Assembly (NCBI RefSeq): GCF_000524195.1 | Contig: NW_020170405.1 | Coordinates: 600,970 to 664,969, forward strand | Length of the DNA: 64,000 nt | Direction: 5' to 3' | DNA from: Echinococcus granulosus | Taxonomy: Eukaryota; Platyhelminthes; Cestoda; Cyclophyllidea; Taeniidae | Shown here: one piece after another, positions 37,801 through 52,800 of the stretch | Position numbering within the stretch: the first letter of the stretch is position 1 | Layout: the number at the start of each line of letters is the position of its first letter | Notes under the pieces: generated by a model | Databases searched by the model: none | Seen by the model: the letters and a program-made list of their open reading frames with translations, nothing else | What the model was told of the DNA's origin: nothing | Made by a program: the position numbers and the translations under genes

Positions 37801-40800
37801 TGGGTCGAAATGCAGTTTTGAGTGGGTTCTGAGTGCGCACTTTTGGTCTCGGAAGAAAGGCAAACTCCACTGGAGTAGGTGGGTGTAAAGCGCACTAACC
37901 GATTTTTGGACATCCGTCCCTGAATGGTGTGTGAGCAGGCTCTGGGCCGCCCTCTAACTACACAACCGCACACACACACACACACACACCCTCGTGTAAC
38001 GTAAGAAGGACACCGTGCTGCGTTGCTACCTCCTTGTAAACTGGGATTTATGTATTCATACTTGACTCAGATGCAGTTGTAAGTCCACACACAAAATATT
38101 GATGGCACTTTTGACAGTGTCGATGTTGCTTTTTGTATCCCATTGCAAGTTCTAGGTGCAGATTAATAAACCGTGCTGGAAATAGTTGGAGTGTTTTAAC
38201 AGAGGTTAAAGTTGAATGTCCTGTAGGGAGAGTTTAGATAAAGTAGCAGTAAAAAAAGTATTGCGTAGTCTTCAAAAAGTTACGATAAAGCTGTAAGAGC
38301 TGATTGTTATCACCACCTCCCGGATGTTCGAGTCGAGGAGGAGTACAGTTTTTTAACACAATTAAGAATGAGATTTCGCATTAGCATAGCGTACTTCAAA
38401 AATGGATGAAACTTATCTTGGGTCTTGCCAACAGAACTACTTCATGTCAACAATATGGAGATCAGAAATTGAATTCATATTATGCTTGAGAGCTCGTGGA
38501 CGGGTGGAAGTGTACTGAAGCAATTTTATAATCCTTCCAACAGTCGCTGTTTTTAATTTTTTTGTATTATCGGTAGCTTTTATTTGGAGCCGTGTGAATA
38601 TCCGACATTATCACATAGAAAAACAATGGAAAATTAAGAAAAATATTCCAGTGCAATGAATCATGCATTCGCTGGGCTAGTAAGAGGAGGCCGTTCAAAA
38701 GTGTGCTGTAGCTGAACATTCCAGATGTTGGCGCTGCTGTGGGCAGACGAATCCCTTGGCTTGAAGTTCCAGGCGGAACGCATAGCCAACTAGTTTTCTA
38801 ATTCCGAAGGCTTGTGTTTTTTCAAGCGACGGTCAAATCACATATGCGTGTGTTTGGTTAGTACAACTACAGTGCACATAATCATGTTTTTTTGGTTCGG
38901 TGCGAACAGTTGCGTATACAGCTAAGCTCATAAAGCAATCTTTTTATTGCTAAATTTTTTTGACAAAATATTTTCTACATCTCGCATGAATTTACTATGA
39001 ACCTCGGAGTTAGGGGTAGACTTCTTTCCAGGTCTGAATAATGCATATTGTGATATCCGTACCAAATTCTTTATCATTTAGAACTTGCATTCAACGTCTT
39101 CGCCAAAAGGAATATTGTTCGACCTCTGTTATACAGTTTTTATAATTCCGCCACTTTTACCCTTTTAAAGTTTCAATCCTATATTTGACATGCTAAATGT
39201 GTCTCGAGGGTCTGTAGTGGAAAACTGGGAGATCATCAGCTATTTCTCGGAGTGATTTCCATGCCTTAAAAGCGGTTTACCCCTTATTTATTCGTAAAGC
39301 AAAATTCCCAAGGATTGCATTTCAAATTTCCACCAAGTATCTTATAGAAAAATATTGGAATGGTAGTGTTTAAAATAGAAACAGTTCCATGTTCTGTAGT
39401 CTGCACGTGACCAAGACAAACTTGAGACTATGCAACATTCCACTTTTACCAAAATGAAGCTCCTATAATTTTGGAACAGCTAGTGTTTTTAGTGTGCCAA
39501 CAATACCCGTAAATCAGATGCAGCGTTCGGAGTTTAAGTCACTTTGCCTTGGTTGTCCAAAAGGATATTATAAATTGGTTGTAGCTGCACACTGACCTGG
39601 TGGACATTTACCCCGACACGGGATGGGGGCATGACCTACACAATCTAAACAATGCTTAAAAAATTGATGCCGCAACTATCCAACCTGCAAAATTCTTGCT
39701 TCAAAATAAGTAAGCTCTTGGTAGCCACATTAGCGTAGTCCTATCCAAATGGAACTAAAGGCAGCTATCAGGTTCTATCCAAATTAATCTTATGCCGGGT
39801 AATTGTAGGGTCATTCAAGTAGCGTCGTCACCGTTTCTACTTTCACTCATTTAAGAGTAAATACTTCCAAGCATTTAAAGTTGTACTACCCGTCGGATTG
39901 CAGTTGTCATGTGGAAATAAAGCAATTCATAGGAAATGTTGTGTATTCATCTAATTTAGCCGAATCTATTAAAGGACCGCAGTAATATTATATTGCACCG
40001 CAAATGTAATCTTCGCTTCCGGTCTGCGTGGAACCTTTTATTTTCTACTAAATGCTGAAGCCTTAAATCAATAGACCTTCTACGTTTGTCGTCTTGGAAT
40101 TTACGGTTATTCCAAGAAAGCTAAACTGTTTTGTTCCACGAAAAGGTCAACACTCACTTTAGGCTTTAGATTAGGGGGAGAGAAGGGAGTGGGGGACGTG
40201 AATTCAATCGGGAGGAGGAGATGTGACTGAGAACACAATTTTGACATTTGTTACACGACAAACCTGTCATGGAGTGAAGCGATGTTTGAGAGTCAGTGTG
40301 TGCGCTGTTTCGCAAAACACTCCGTGACTACCTGCCATCAGACGTGAAGATAACAGAAACAGTAGCAGCACCACCAGCAGCGGCTGCAGTGCTAAAGTTT
40401 CTGCTGCCGCTGAAAGGTATTTGCTTCGGCAGCCCTTAGCCTGTACAAACATCCCCAATACCGGATAAAATAACCTGTTTTGGGGCAGAACGGAATTTGT
40501 GGAAGAAGTGGGCACATTCCATTGCTCTCAAAAACTAAAATGTGCATGTTTGAGGGAGGGGCCGGATTGCAGTGACAAGGCGAAATCATTTAGCATGTGT
40601 ATTTAGACTTTTGGTCGTTTTAGGTAAAAGTGTCACAAAGTTGTGCATTAAATTAGCATTTGTAAATATCTTCCCTATTTTAAATGCATGCTTTCACTTA
40701 AATAAGCTGCCGTTTGCTCTAATCACGGAAGGTCGTGCCGGCGTCTTTAGTGTAGATTCCTTCCCTCTGAATACTACTCGCATTCCCTGCCAAATGAAAG

Positions 40801-43800
40801 CTTGCTTGTCATTATTTTGAGCAAAACAAAAGTTGCCAATTGATTACAACTTTAAAAGTTGGTTTATCGCCCAATGCAGAAATGAATAACTTAAATCACG
40901 CATATATCAAAGTTTAAAAGGTCTACTGAGTCCCAGTGACGCGACTGTCCCATTAATTGATGTGGCTTCATGACACGGAGGCAGGAGGAGAGACGTCTGT
41001 TGTAGAGGCTCACAGTCCAACCCATTTACCATCTTTTCAGACTGATGGATGGCTGCATTAAGTTTTGAAAATTGTGCTTAACATCCATTTTCATTTATAA
41101 AGTACACAATGGTGAGAATGAATGCAGAAAAGAAGGCAATTTCCCAAGATACCTTTCTGTTGCTCCGATGAGCAAAATTGAGCCACGGCATAGATTGTCA
41201 TTGCATTTACGGAGGAGATTCATTTATTTTGTGTCTTGTAAAAGGGACAGAATGATTTCTTTCCCGCTTGATTATTCTAGCTGATATGGTCAAGGAGGAG
41301 GGACTCTTTCCATATGGAATTACTCAATACAGTTGAAGTAGATGCCAAAAGCAACCAACCGATACACTCTTATAACCATAATTTCGCTTTCTGTTAGAAC
41401 ACTACTTTTTTTATCTTAACAACGTCATTCGTTGAGTTCTGCTATCGCTTTACTCAAAGTGAAAAGAAAAATCTGCAAATGTGTGCAGGATCGTCAGCTA
41501 TTGCTTTAAGCTAACTTCCTGGCTATAAAAAGTGGATGAATACTTTGATGAACGCAGTGTCATCACTTCATTAACACTGGGTAATGTGTTTTAACCAATA
41601 GAAACTCCCCGATTTCGTTGTGTTTTGGACCTCTTATCACAATCCGTTTCATTCACCATAAATTTGGACATTGGCTCTAGCTGTAATACCCCTCTATTTC
41701 CTACGACTACAGCGTCAAAAGTAGAAAAGATCAGTAAATTTTTAGCACTCAAAAACGTCCTTCTTATTGATATAAGAGGGCTCCAGGAAGCATGTGATGA
41801 TCGAGCAGAAAGCATAATATCCACGATTAAAATTGGTATACAGTTTTAGCGAAGTCATTTCCAAGATGCCAAGACAGGTGTCCTAAAGCATAGTGCTTAG
41901 AAGCCTTAGAAAAATCATGTATATATTTCACTTACTATAATTAATGTTTAGTAGTGGGAGAAGTTATCATTCCCTTTTGAATGCCGACATGAAATTCCTA
42001 TATAAACCGTTTCATATGTATCACATAACCTGGACTTGCACCCCGTAGGAGATTTGTTGCTTTGTGTATTCGGTGTTGTGAAATTTCTTTTTATGGTGCT
42101 AATTAGCATGTCGGAGTAGCGTGAACAGACAACGTGCATGCAACTGCATTCTTTCCACTTTGTCCTCAAACCCTTCTTCGTGCTTTTATACTTGTCTTAA
42201 TCGCTCTATTTTTGGTTTTAATGCATTGCTGTATGTTACCCATTTTGTGTAAGGGTAGAGCTGCCCTGAAAATCAAGCAGGCATTCATTTCAAACGCCAA
42301 CAGTCTATTGAAACGTAACATTTTTACTTTGTGCACGGACTTGATTATGTCTACCTGGGGATGGTCACTAAGGTACTAGTAAATCATGTTGCTATTCTTT
42401 TAATAACCGTTGAGAGGGTGCCCTAGAATTTATCCGTGCGGCTTTTAAATGGTACTTAGTGCATAATTATTACAGTTTTTTTGAATCGACAGTCTCTTAA
42501 TGTCTGTCGGTGCATTGCACTGAATACTTTTTCCCACTAATACTGGTGGGTTGTTTAATTGCCTCATCCACAAGTATTTTATGCATATTTGGGTTTCATT
42601 ACTTTGCGAACAAACCATGTCTGACAGTTGTGGGGTAAAAAAAGGCCGTAAAATTTTCAAAAATTCGAGATTTCTGTTTCCCTTTCAAAGGAATCCGCAT
42701 TTAACGGAGATGTTTTTGATGGTCTCCAGAGCGGAGCAAGACGTTCAATCCTTTGAATGTGTGTGATAAGAAAGTGGCTTCTAATTTTCTGCTCCTCACT
42801 CACCTCTATGGGTAAATTTTCCGAGTTTATGGGTACTTTTACGAACTGCTACCTTAGTTATTCCACGTACATGATGGCCCTACTGTACGTTTGACTGGTA
42901 GGTTGTTAGGACGAAAAAAGAGCAGAGCTATTGTCTGTTGATCCATGGACCGCCACTCTCACGTTGTAAATATGTGGTTTATAACCAGAAAAACATTTGA
43001 AGAGGTAGGCTATCCATAATTGTTTTTTTGTTTTGATATCACTAATTCTGGAATTTGGGTGAGTAATATGTTTTTTGATCGAAAGATAATTGCTTTATTG
43101 AGCTAACAACTTGAAGCATTTGCTATGAACCAGTTCTAAAGCATTTAAAACCCTTGAAATGGGAACGTCGGATTCTAATGTAGCGCCTCGAGACTTTTCC
43201 AAAGAAGAAAAAAGACGTAATGGTCTTTCAGAGTATGTAATGCCGAAGTACAGTAGGGCTTGAGGTTGTTGGCAAGGCTCAGAGGCCAGGCGAATCTTTA
43301 AAGTGCAGAGTTAAACAAACAATTAATATATTGCACTTATTCTTATAGACAATGATGACCATTTTATGGAGACCTCTTACTCCACTACCTAATTTATCAG
43401 TGAAATTTTACGGCTTCCTTGTTTCAAAGCTTATCTGTAGCAGTATCTCTGTTAGGAGGCGTCTTTCCGAATTGAAGAATGCGTACTTTTTCTTATAAAA
43501 TACTTTTTACTGAGCTACTCTTATGTGCCGCAAATTCTGGAGCCGCGTAGAAGGAGTAGTGAACTTTAATGCAACAAACAGCTATTGCATTTGCTCCTCA
43601 AATTCTTCTTGACACGGTGTAAAGGGCGCAACCTCGTCAGTTCCATTAAAAAATGGCGCAGTGGTATTAGTATTAGGCACTGTATGTCGGGATGAAGATC
43701 AGGTTTCCCCTGCATAGACATTTACACACTGTGACTATTTCCTTTTCTCCAGATATTCCGATCTACTTTTATGCGCCACCCTTCTCCCTCGACTTCAACA

Positions 43801-46800
43801 TGAACAGCACGGTGTGTGTGGGACAGAATTTTGAATTCCAATGCCGCGCGGAGCCCATCAACTATGGCATCAATTTAACTCTTTACCGACTAGATCCCCT
43901 CTTCACACTTTCCAGTCTTGAAGATGCGAACAATCATGGAACAGGCATCGACTTCAGGAACACCAATACCCGAGTTATACAGGTCTGTTTAACTAAAAAA
44001 ATACAAAAAAAAAGACTTGCTTACTTCTGCAAATCAAATTGCATAAAAGTGGTTTGTTTCAAGTACTGTGGCGTGAATAAACGGTAGACCTTTAAGCCAA
44101 TTTGACTCCCACTTAAAGGGTTAAAAGAAAGGCATAAAATATGGCGTCACCTTAGTCACTGGTACCTCGTGTTTTCCTACAAAGTAAGCGTAGTAAAATT
44201 GTATTCCCGATTTAGGTAGTATATTGGACTTCGTATGTTCTGAAACACAATGTTTTGCAGACCGCGTTCTAAAACAAATAGGCCATCTTTCCACAAAAAA
44301 GGCATTGCACCCACATTTTTTACTCGCTTGCAGTCGGCTTTTACTGCTGTGCTTTTTGCTGGCTTGTGATGTGGGTTTTGACTTCCAAAGCTGACAGTCA
44401 AATTTTTTGTCTTTCCTAACGCTGTAGTCAGTAAAACTCGATAACTTATGATTTTAAAGGCAAAATAAAAAGCACTTGGGCTATTTCAAGACCACATCAA
44501 ACTAGGCAACTGTTTTAATGGAAAAATATTTTTAAGTAGAGAACTAAGTCTTTTAATCACCCGTCTCAATGTTGCGATTTGGACATAACGTAAATGATTT
44601 CATTTGGGGAATATTTTAACCAAAATAAAAAATTGCAAGGTTTTAACCTTATCCCTTGTTTAAGTGGCAATAGAACTTCCAGAAAAAGTACCTGCACCAA
44701 AATTACCCCACGCGAAGGCATCTGCAAGGATCTTCCGCAAGAGAAGGGCATGTGAAAGTTATCCTTGGTTCTCTTAGTACTGGAACGGAAACGTCAGATG
44801 GTCATGTTCGCCACCATTGCAGTGTCGAATAGGCTCATAATTCAACAGTAAAAAATGTGCGGAAAACGTAGTTTTCGTGAGAAGTTTATAATGCTCAAAC
44901 TTCAGAATTACTAGACCCTATTCCTCCGGTCAAACAAAACAAAGGCCACTAAATACTATTTTTTTGCGTAAATTGACCATCCTTTCAGATTTGTATCACT
45001 GAATGCGCAACATCCACTTTTTAAAATGATACTTTTGTTTTTTGTTCTTTTTACCCTTATAAATTGACTAATCAGAATCAAAATATTTCAATGCTTTGAA
45101 TCCGTGTATGACTTCAACAAATCGCGTCAACAACATGCGTTGTGGATGGTGTTATGGATGCAAGGCTACCAGTAAACTGGCTATCATATCTACAAGTGTC
45201 ACGTGTATAATGCAGATATTCGTTAATATCCAGATCCTGCAGAGGCAGTGGGATACGTGCGTCATTAAAAGACAGTGATGATTACAATAACTTGTTAAGA
45301 ACGCTGGTTGGAATCGTCCCCATGCGGCTCAATTCACTGCAAACGCGGCCATCACTGCTGTCACAAGTGTACACACCTAGGTGTGTGCATGGTGTCTGGG
45401 GCACGGGGGGATGGGAAGGTGACTCGAGAGAACATCGCGCCTAGTTGGGAGCTCTCGGTTTACAAAAATTTAAATTGAATAATTACATTGGCGGCTGGTC
45501 AAAGAAAGGGTGCGTGCGTCTACTTCACTTTGGGTGGTCCAAAAGGCATGTGATCAAAAATGCATTTGCAACTTTGCTGTGTGTTTTCAAATTCCATTCT
45601 ACCTCCCCCAGACAATAATTTGGAATATAAGCCCTATTCGGGATCACCCATTAAGCCTAGAAGACAAATGATGTTGCGCGTAAATATTGAACCTCATGGT
45701 TTCCACTAAACTTATCATAGAATATAGGCAGTGAAAATTTTGTAGCGTCTTTCATGCCGACAATAATTATCTCCATTCCTTTTACTTAAAAAGCTGTAAG
45801 AATATCACGGTCAGCTAAAATAATGTATTTCTTAAGGTTAAATCTCTTAAATCGCGAAGCATTGCATGAAATCTCAAATAAATTCTACCTTATTTTAAAG
45901 GTATTAGTCTGACTAAATTTTATTGTTACTAATAAATACCTATTGCAGCACGGTCTGCGAATCACTGATTTTGTACATACTTGTGATAGATACCCATTTT
46001 AATTCACTCTTTTGCCTTTTACACACTCGAACAATGCGATGAGAGCATTAAGATGATGCGGCCTTGTTGTAGACATCCACCAGAAGGAAGGCCAAGAGCC
46101 GACACCTGAAGTACAAACTCCACTCCGTCGGTATGAACGACACTGGTGGCTACCTCTGCGTGGCTTCAGTGCCTAACATGCACGCAGCCCGATGGAGTTA
46201 CATGTTCCTCCAGGTGGAGGATTGTGCCAGTGGGTGATACCTCTCTTTCCCTTGTTTCATAACTTGTCTTCGTTTATGTCTTCTGGTGTTACACAACCTT
46301 AGGTTGTTCAAAGGGCTGGCTTACAACTTTTGCTGCCTTTGAGATTGCAAATTGCTTCTTCCATTTGGACACGCCGACTTTTGACTGCTTATCATTCTCT
46401 TCACAGCCTTAATCCGTCGTTGCAAAATGGTAGTTCATGAATCTTACATCAGTGCATTTTCATGTTTAAGCTCGGCCGGTGATGTGAATTAAATTATCAA
46501 GCAGACAATACGTGACAGAAAAAGAACATCATGTGTGCTTCATTCATGTTCACTGGAGTTACGATTCACATTTGCTGACACTATCGTTTACTACCCTACC
46601 TCTTTTCAAAGGCAATCGTCTTCTGTTAATTCGGTCAGAAGGTGTCGGACATTACTGGAAACCCACGTGCTGGCTTCTTGGTTGATGCAAATTGATGTGA
46701 GATTCAATCAGTCAATCCAGACTTACCGCCAATACACAGAATTCTGGCGTTTCGTTCCAGAGGCTTTTTGGTTTCTAGATCATGATCAGCCAAAAAACCC

Positions 46801-49800
46801 ATTTTTAAAAGGATACTACTTTAGCAAACAAAGGTTTGTTTGAATTGCAAAATGTTTGAAAAGGCCTATTACGAGCCAAAAACGCGCTGGAATGGGTCGC
46901 CTTTTTCAAATGGTTCTGTGAATTCCTGTAACATCCGTCTTATTTTCAACAGCTCAACATTCTTGGAGATGATGTGAACTGCGGAGAAAATAAATTTTCC
47001 TACAATTGACCTGCTTCAATATCTCAGGCCTACAAAAGTATAATAGAGACTGTTTTTGTTTACAAATACAAGGGGATTAGATAAATGGATTCTTGGTGGC
47101 TCATGACACTTGTTACTTTCCCTTTTACTGCATAAATTTTTAGCTCTTCCTTTTTACACAAAAAAAAATAGCTTGATTTCAAAGTAATGACAGATTTTTG
47201 GTTAAACTACAGGGGAGCAAATCACTACAAAAGGTTTGGCTTTAAACCCCAAACATGTCTAGTTTAAAATTACCATCTGCATGCCAAATTATTGCTTGGA
47301 CCATGAATCCGTTTTCCTTTACTCAGCCTATAAACTAACTCTCAATTCCGAAATTGGACTTCAAATATCCTTTCTAATTTTGATATTCCCTCAAAAGCAC
47401 TTACAAAGGGGATTTTCGGGTGATGCAGAGGCAGTGCATATGCAATAGAAGGCATTTTCAAGAAGTTGAATTAGCCGGTTTCATCTCTAGCCCTTATCTA
47501 GCCCACGTAAAAGGGAAAACGGAGGTGGGAATCATTTCGACTCTCCATGTATTATCACGTAGTGGGAGGGCATTTTCACTCTGTTTTTGCCTCTTCTAGT
47601 CCACATCGAGGTAAATGCATGTGGTTTTAAGGGATGACCATTAGGACTCCGTAAAATGTACTTCCATTAGACGGAAATGAGGGGGTTCAACCATTGACTG
47701 CACCACTAACAACTGTAGCCCTTGCTAATGCGCTACAACGATGGCATGCAGACTTCATATCATAATTAATAGTCTTAAAGTCGGAGCTGACTCACACGCA
47801 CTTTCTTCTTTACAAATGAATGCATTTTTGCAAATGATTTTGTTCACTAAATGGACTCTCTACCAATGTCAAGAGACGCAACGCCTTTTCCTCTCTATTG
47901 TTTCATCAGGCCTCAGCGCTCTGGCATCCACAAAGCCCTTCCGCGAACGCACTTTGGAGGTGTTCACAAGTCCTTCAGCCCTCACCTTTATCTGTCTCCT
48001 GCTAGCAATTCTCCTCGTGACTCTGACAGCCCTGGTATTTCTAGCCTGGCGTCGACAGCAACTTCCTCTCTTTCTGTTTGGGTCCAAAAAGTGGAGCAAA
48101 GCGGCCAACAAGGTGGTGAGGGAGACTAACCTACTGTACCCGTGGTCTGCACCTCCCTTTCACAATTGCTCCCATCAGGTAGCCAAGGATGCTACCAATG
48201 CTTCAACAGCCTCCTACGTTGGAATACGATCTGGTGGTGCATGCTCCAGAGTAGGAAGAAATCTTCAGGTGGGTACCAGGTCTTCAAGAGTGATAAAGTA
48301 GTTTATTAGAAATCATTTCCATGTTTCATGCTAAAATTGTGCTGCAGTACTTCCAATAACTTCGTTAAATATGAGGCCTTGTCTTATTCGAGATCTACTG
48401 GCTTCGCGGGAACCCCAAATTAAAACCTTGTATTTCTGCTGTCTACTAAGGCATGTATTTCTAGCTTACGATGCCGCATCGTTAAAAAAACGTTTGTTAT
48501 GAAACAAACTACAAAACGTATTCCAAAACGTATTATTGATAAGCATTGTTACCGCAGACAAAGAAATGTCAGTCGGATAAGTTCAAAAACTCTTCGGATG
48601 GAATTGATCAGAATAGCGTTTGCTTCCAAAACATCTACAAGTCTCAAATGCTTCAGCAACTTTATGATAATGCAAAATAGTTAAAGAATAGAGGTAGCAT
48701 GTCAAAGTAATGTGTAGTATTTGTTTCCCTTTACCACTTTGCTAAATCATGGAATATCAATCTCTCCTCAATCTATCCCTTGATTCCATGAACTTTTGGT
48801 AAACTGGGGACTCAAGCTTAAAAGACTAGCCCATCCTCTCCTAGTGTTGGTTAACTACTACCGTTTATATTCAAATAGCCCGATGTATCACCTAGGTGCC
48901 AGCTGTGATAATTCAGGTGGACGCGTCAGTCACCGCAGGAGGTGACGGTGGTGGAGGCGGTGAGAATGGTGGTGAAGCAGAAGGCAAGCCGAGCGCCTAC
49001 AAGATTCCCAGCGACCCCGCTTGGGAGGTGCCGCGCGACTGCATACGTCTCGGTCGCCAAATTGGCGCTGGCGCCTTCGGAGTGGTCTTCGCGGGCGTGA
49101 TTAGCGAGCCTGCCAAAGTATTGCCTGGACTGCGACGCGGAGATCCTCTCGATCGGCCTCTTTGCAGTGCACAGGAGCTCACTGTTGCTGTAAAAACACT
49201 TCGCAGTAGGTGATTTTGCTCCTCTTTCCACTTTATGACATCAGATATTAATGTGACTAGTGTTCTCATTTTCCTTTTGGCATTTTTTGGACTAGTGGGC
49301 ATATCAATAAGTTTATTGTCAAAACCAGCTTTTATTCAATCCTGTCTATCTCATATACCGTAGTTCATAGACTAAGGCATTGCTGCCTCCTCAGCTCACA
49401 TGTGATCATGATAATTGACCAGGAAATGTAAATGGTTGTTTAAAAAACGACATTCACTTTTTTCCGCCTAAAGCACAAACACCTTTGAAGAAAAACACAA
49501 GGCAATTTAGCTCTGTGAAGATGTAAACGTCGTCTTCTCTTTGTCCACAATGCGATCACGCTCTTTTTCCGTGACTAATTGAAAAGGGGCGTTTAAGAGC
49601 GCCACTGGGAGATAACTTTATTGAAATCAGCAGTGTCGAAGTGCATCTATCCATATTAAGAATAGGAATCAGTAAGGGCTTTACAGAGCAAGCACCTTTT
49701 ATTCCCAGTAATTGCGCTTAAAAGAAGGTGGGTGGATGGTGCATTTGAATTTAGAGCCATGAGAATAACCGATAATCCTAATGGGTAAAAGAAGCTTTCA

Positions 49801-52800
49801 TCCACCAATATCAAAAGCAAAATGAGTGTTCTGCATCTGGTTAGATCGGCAATGGTCGGCGCTGAGGCTGGTACTAAAAATGGAAGAAATTGAATAGCTA
49901 TTTTGAGGAGGAAAAGGCAACTTTTCTGTACAACACGAACGACTAGAGGCGGTAAAATACACTACGTTTGGAATAATAATATGCTCGAGCTCTTTAATTC
50001 CTCTAATCATCAAATTTTTCTTAAATGTCAACCCGAATAACATTGTTTTGACCTATTAAATGCACAAATCACAGTAGATTTGAGAACTGTGCTTCACCCC
50101 TCTTGAAGTTTTGGGAGCTCTAGCTGGGGGAAAGGTCCGATGTGTTTGTGTAGATGATTCGACATTTGTCGTTAAGTTAGGTGACAGCCGAATGACCAAT
50201 GACTTGTTTCCAAGTGATCGCAGCCCATCCGAATAAGAATCACTTTGATCACCTTTGAAGGTTACAGTACTTATGCAGATGGGAAGTAAGCCTTTCCACA
50301 TCTGTCCAGTGAAGTAATCTGGGGAATCCTTCTCCCTAAGGCACTTGTCATGCGTAACAGGAAGAGTAACTATTACTCCATGTCCCCACATAGTCTTAGC
50401 ATTTTGAATCCGATTTCTCCCTTGATGACCAACAATTCTGCTATAATTGGTCTCAGTGGATAACACCGTTAGCTGATTGTTTAACACTTCTGTACTCAGA
50501 AGAGACTGTAGGCTATACCATTCACTTTGTTGTTCCTGGAGTTTATAAAGATCCACTTTAAAAAATACAGAAAAAGCATTATTTTGTTACCATAAATGGC
50601 GAGTTTTACTTACCCTTTATAGCTAGTAGTTCCATCAGACAGGCTTTGCCTTCCCATCTGTGCATGGTTTACTTACTCGTCTTTTGTCCTTCTGTACAAC
50701 AGAGATGCGTGTTTAGTGTTTATTTTCCAAAATCCTTACCAACATTTCAACCACACAGATGGAATTACAGCACGGTAACACTATAACGGGAGGTGAGGTC
50801 CCGGTTGGATAACTGTCACTGCATATTAGGATTCAAGAGTTGTAGCCTTAGACACAATGCCTACATGTCTGGATGAGGACGGGTCCGAATGGGTGTCTGT
50901 GCTAACGAAAGGTGAGAAATAAGGTTATGCAAATTTATGCGTAATCTTGTAGACAATTTCACTGAACAGGAGTTGGCAGACCTGGTTCGCGAAATGGAAA
51001 TTCTCAAACAATTCGAGCCGCACCCCCATGTCATCCAACTCTACGGTGCCTGCACACAAAACGGTGAGTCTCTTCAACCACATCACCGCCCATTCTATGC
51101 TCCCCTTTCTCTTTTCGCATGCAATTTGTTTCTATTACTTTTCCTAGCACACAATTTAGTTTCGCAATAATTTTATAGCGGTTATTTTTAAGGCGGCTGT
51201 ATTTTTTCCTATTTACAGTCCTCATCGCATCTGCTTCTCCAATGTGTAACATTCTTTATATCACCTCCGTTTCTGCATTAGCCATGTGAAATTGAATCAC
51301 GATATTCTTATTTGCATATCAAAACCTACAGTTGAAAATTTGCTAAAATTAGGCATCAGATAACACAAAATATCATCCCTACATGCTAGCTGATTTTCGC
51401 TATGCGTTTTAAATCAGAAGCCAAAGGAAATACGCAAGATTTGAAGTCATATTATTTCAATTTACGCTTTTGAATTTTATGCAGGCGAGACATTTTTCTA
51501 CCCGGTTTCATCTTTGGACCAATAGACTTAAACGGCTTTTTGAGCCGCAAGAGCTCTGTTAAAATGAGGCATCATAAAATCATCCTTGATGGTATTCAAT
51601 TTCTTGGTTGCAATCATCACGAATTCGCTTGTCCATGTACAATTTTACGTAGATATAAACGGGTCATAGCAACATTCTCAGTGGGGCAGAATCAAATCAG
51701 CTGTACTTCGAACATTTTTTGGTATCAACTGGAATGGATGCCGCTCTAGGATGCATATTTACGTAGTTGCATACTTCAAACTGTATCTGCTCACTTAAAA
51801 TTTTCCCAAATGTAACTAGTCATGCGCAAATGTTTAATTAAACCTGGTGGCTCTGAACCGCGCCATTGTAATTGTTACAGCGCAGCTTTTGAATCAGCTA
51901 TTCTCACATCCGATAGATCCAAGATTTGAATGCCTTGAGTTAAAATTCTCAAAACAGCGTAGAATGATACTGTGTGAATTTACGGCAGACGACTGTTCGT
52001 TTGACTTACACTTCCTTTTGGGTGTATGTGAATTGAGCGCCAGGACCGTCAATGTCTATCAGTGATGCCAATGGTGAGTCACACTGGGCACTCGTGTCCG
52101 AGGTCAAGAAAAGAGAACAAGGTAGCTAGTCATGTAACATGGAAGTTTGGCTAGATGTAGCTTCACTTCTCCAATGGGGTCTGAAAAATCATTCCCAAAG
52201 TTAGGCCCACCAATCTCAACTCTCCTTGCTGCCTCGTGAAAATCTCTGTACCCCTGTCCCTCCGCTGGCATTACAAAACTTATTATTGTCCTTATTTTTT
52301 GAACCCAAAATAGGCACGACAGCTAACATCATTAGGGAGCTGTAAGGGTTGGGTTACACATAAAGTTCAGAAACTTGGTGGTACAATGTCTGATGTGGTA
52401 TTAAGCTGCGGGTTGGGCCTATCTCGGTGATTCAACAGCGGTGTCCGCTTCAGCGCACACAGCCGCCTCCACTGTTTGATCAAGTGGAGTGCAGACGTCG
52501 TTTGAAGCTTCTTTTCTCCATCTCGGTGTATAAGGTTGCACTTTTGCAAAAAGTGCTCTCCGTATGATTTACGGACTTTCAGTTTGCCTCGACGCTCGTG
52601 CATGCACACACACACACTCGGAGGCGGGAGTAACAATGGCAGCAGGCTTGACTGGCGCTTGTCCACACTCGTGCGTCCGCTAATAACTTCAACCAAAATG
52701 GAGCGCCGAAAAATAGCGAAGAAAACGGCAGCCCCAGACACGAGGAGGAGGTATTCATTCAGGCGTCTGGCGTCAGGTGACTCAACTTACAGTTCCGCGA

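Larger units (their letters stand above)
35881..43752. other. FGFR-like intron 4 (7.9 kb)
   Basis: The longest intron in the window. It contains the CA microsatellite and one inverted solo LTR, listed separately. No other exon was recognised. Confidence 0.55.

Noticed and set aside
46229..46234. Alternative donor GG/GTGATA for FGFR exon 6
   Set aside because: It would break the frame into the transmembrane exon. The donor A/GTGGGT gives phase 1 and a continuous protein.
47851..48129. Second plus-strand frame and a minus-strand frame over the FGFR transmembrane exon
   Set aside because: The frame encoding the hydrophobic helix joins in phase with both neighbours; the others do not.
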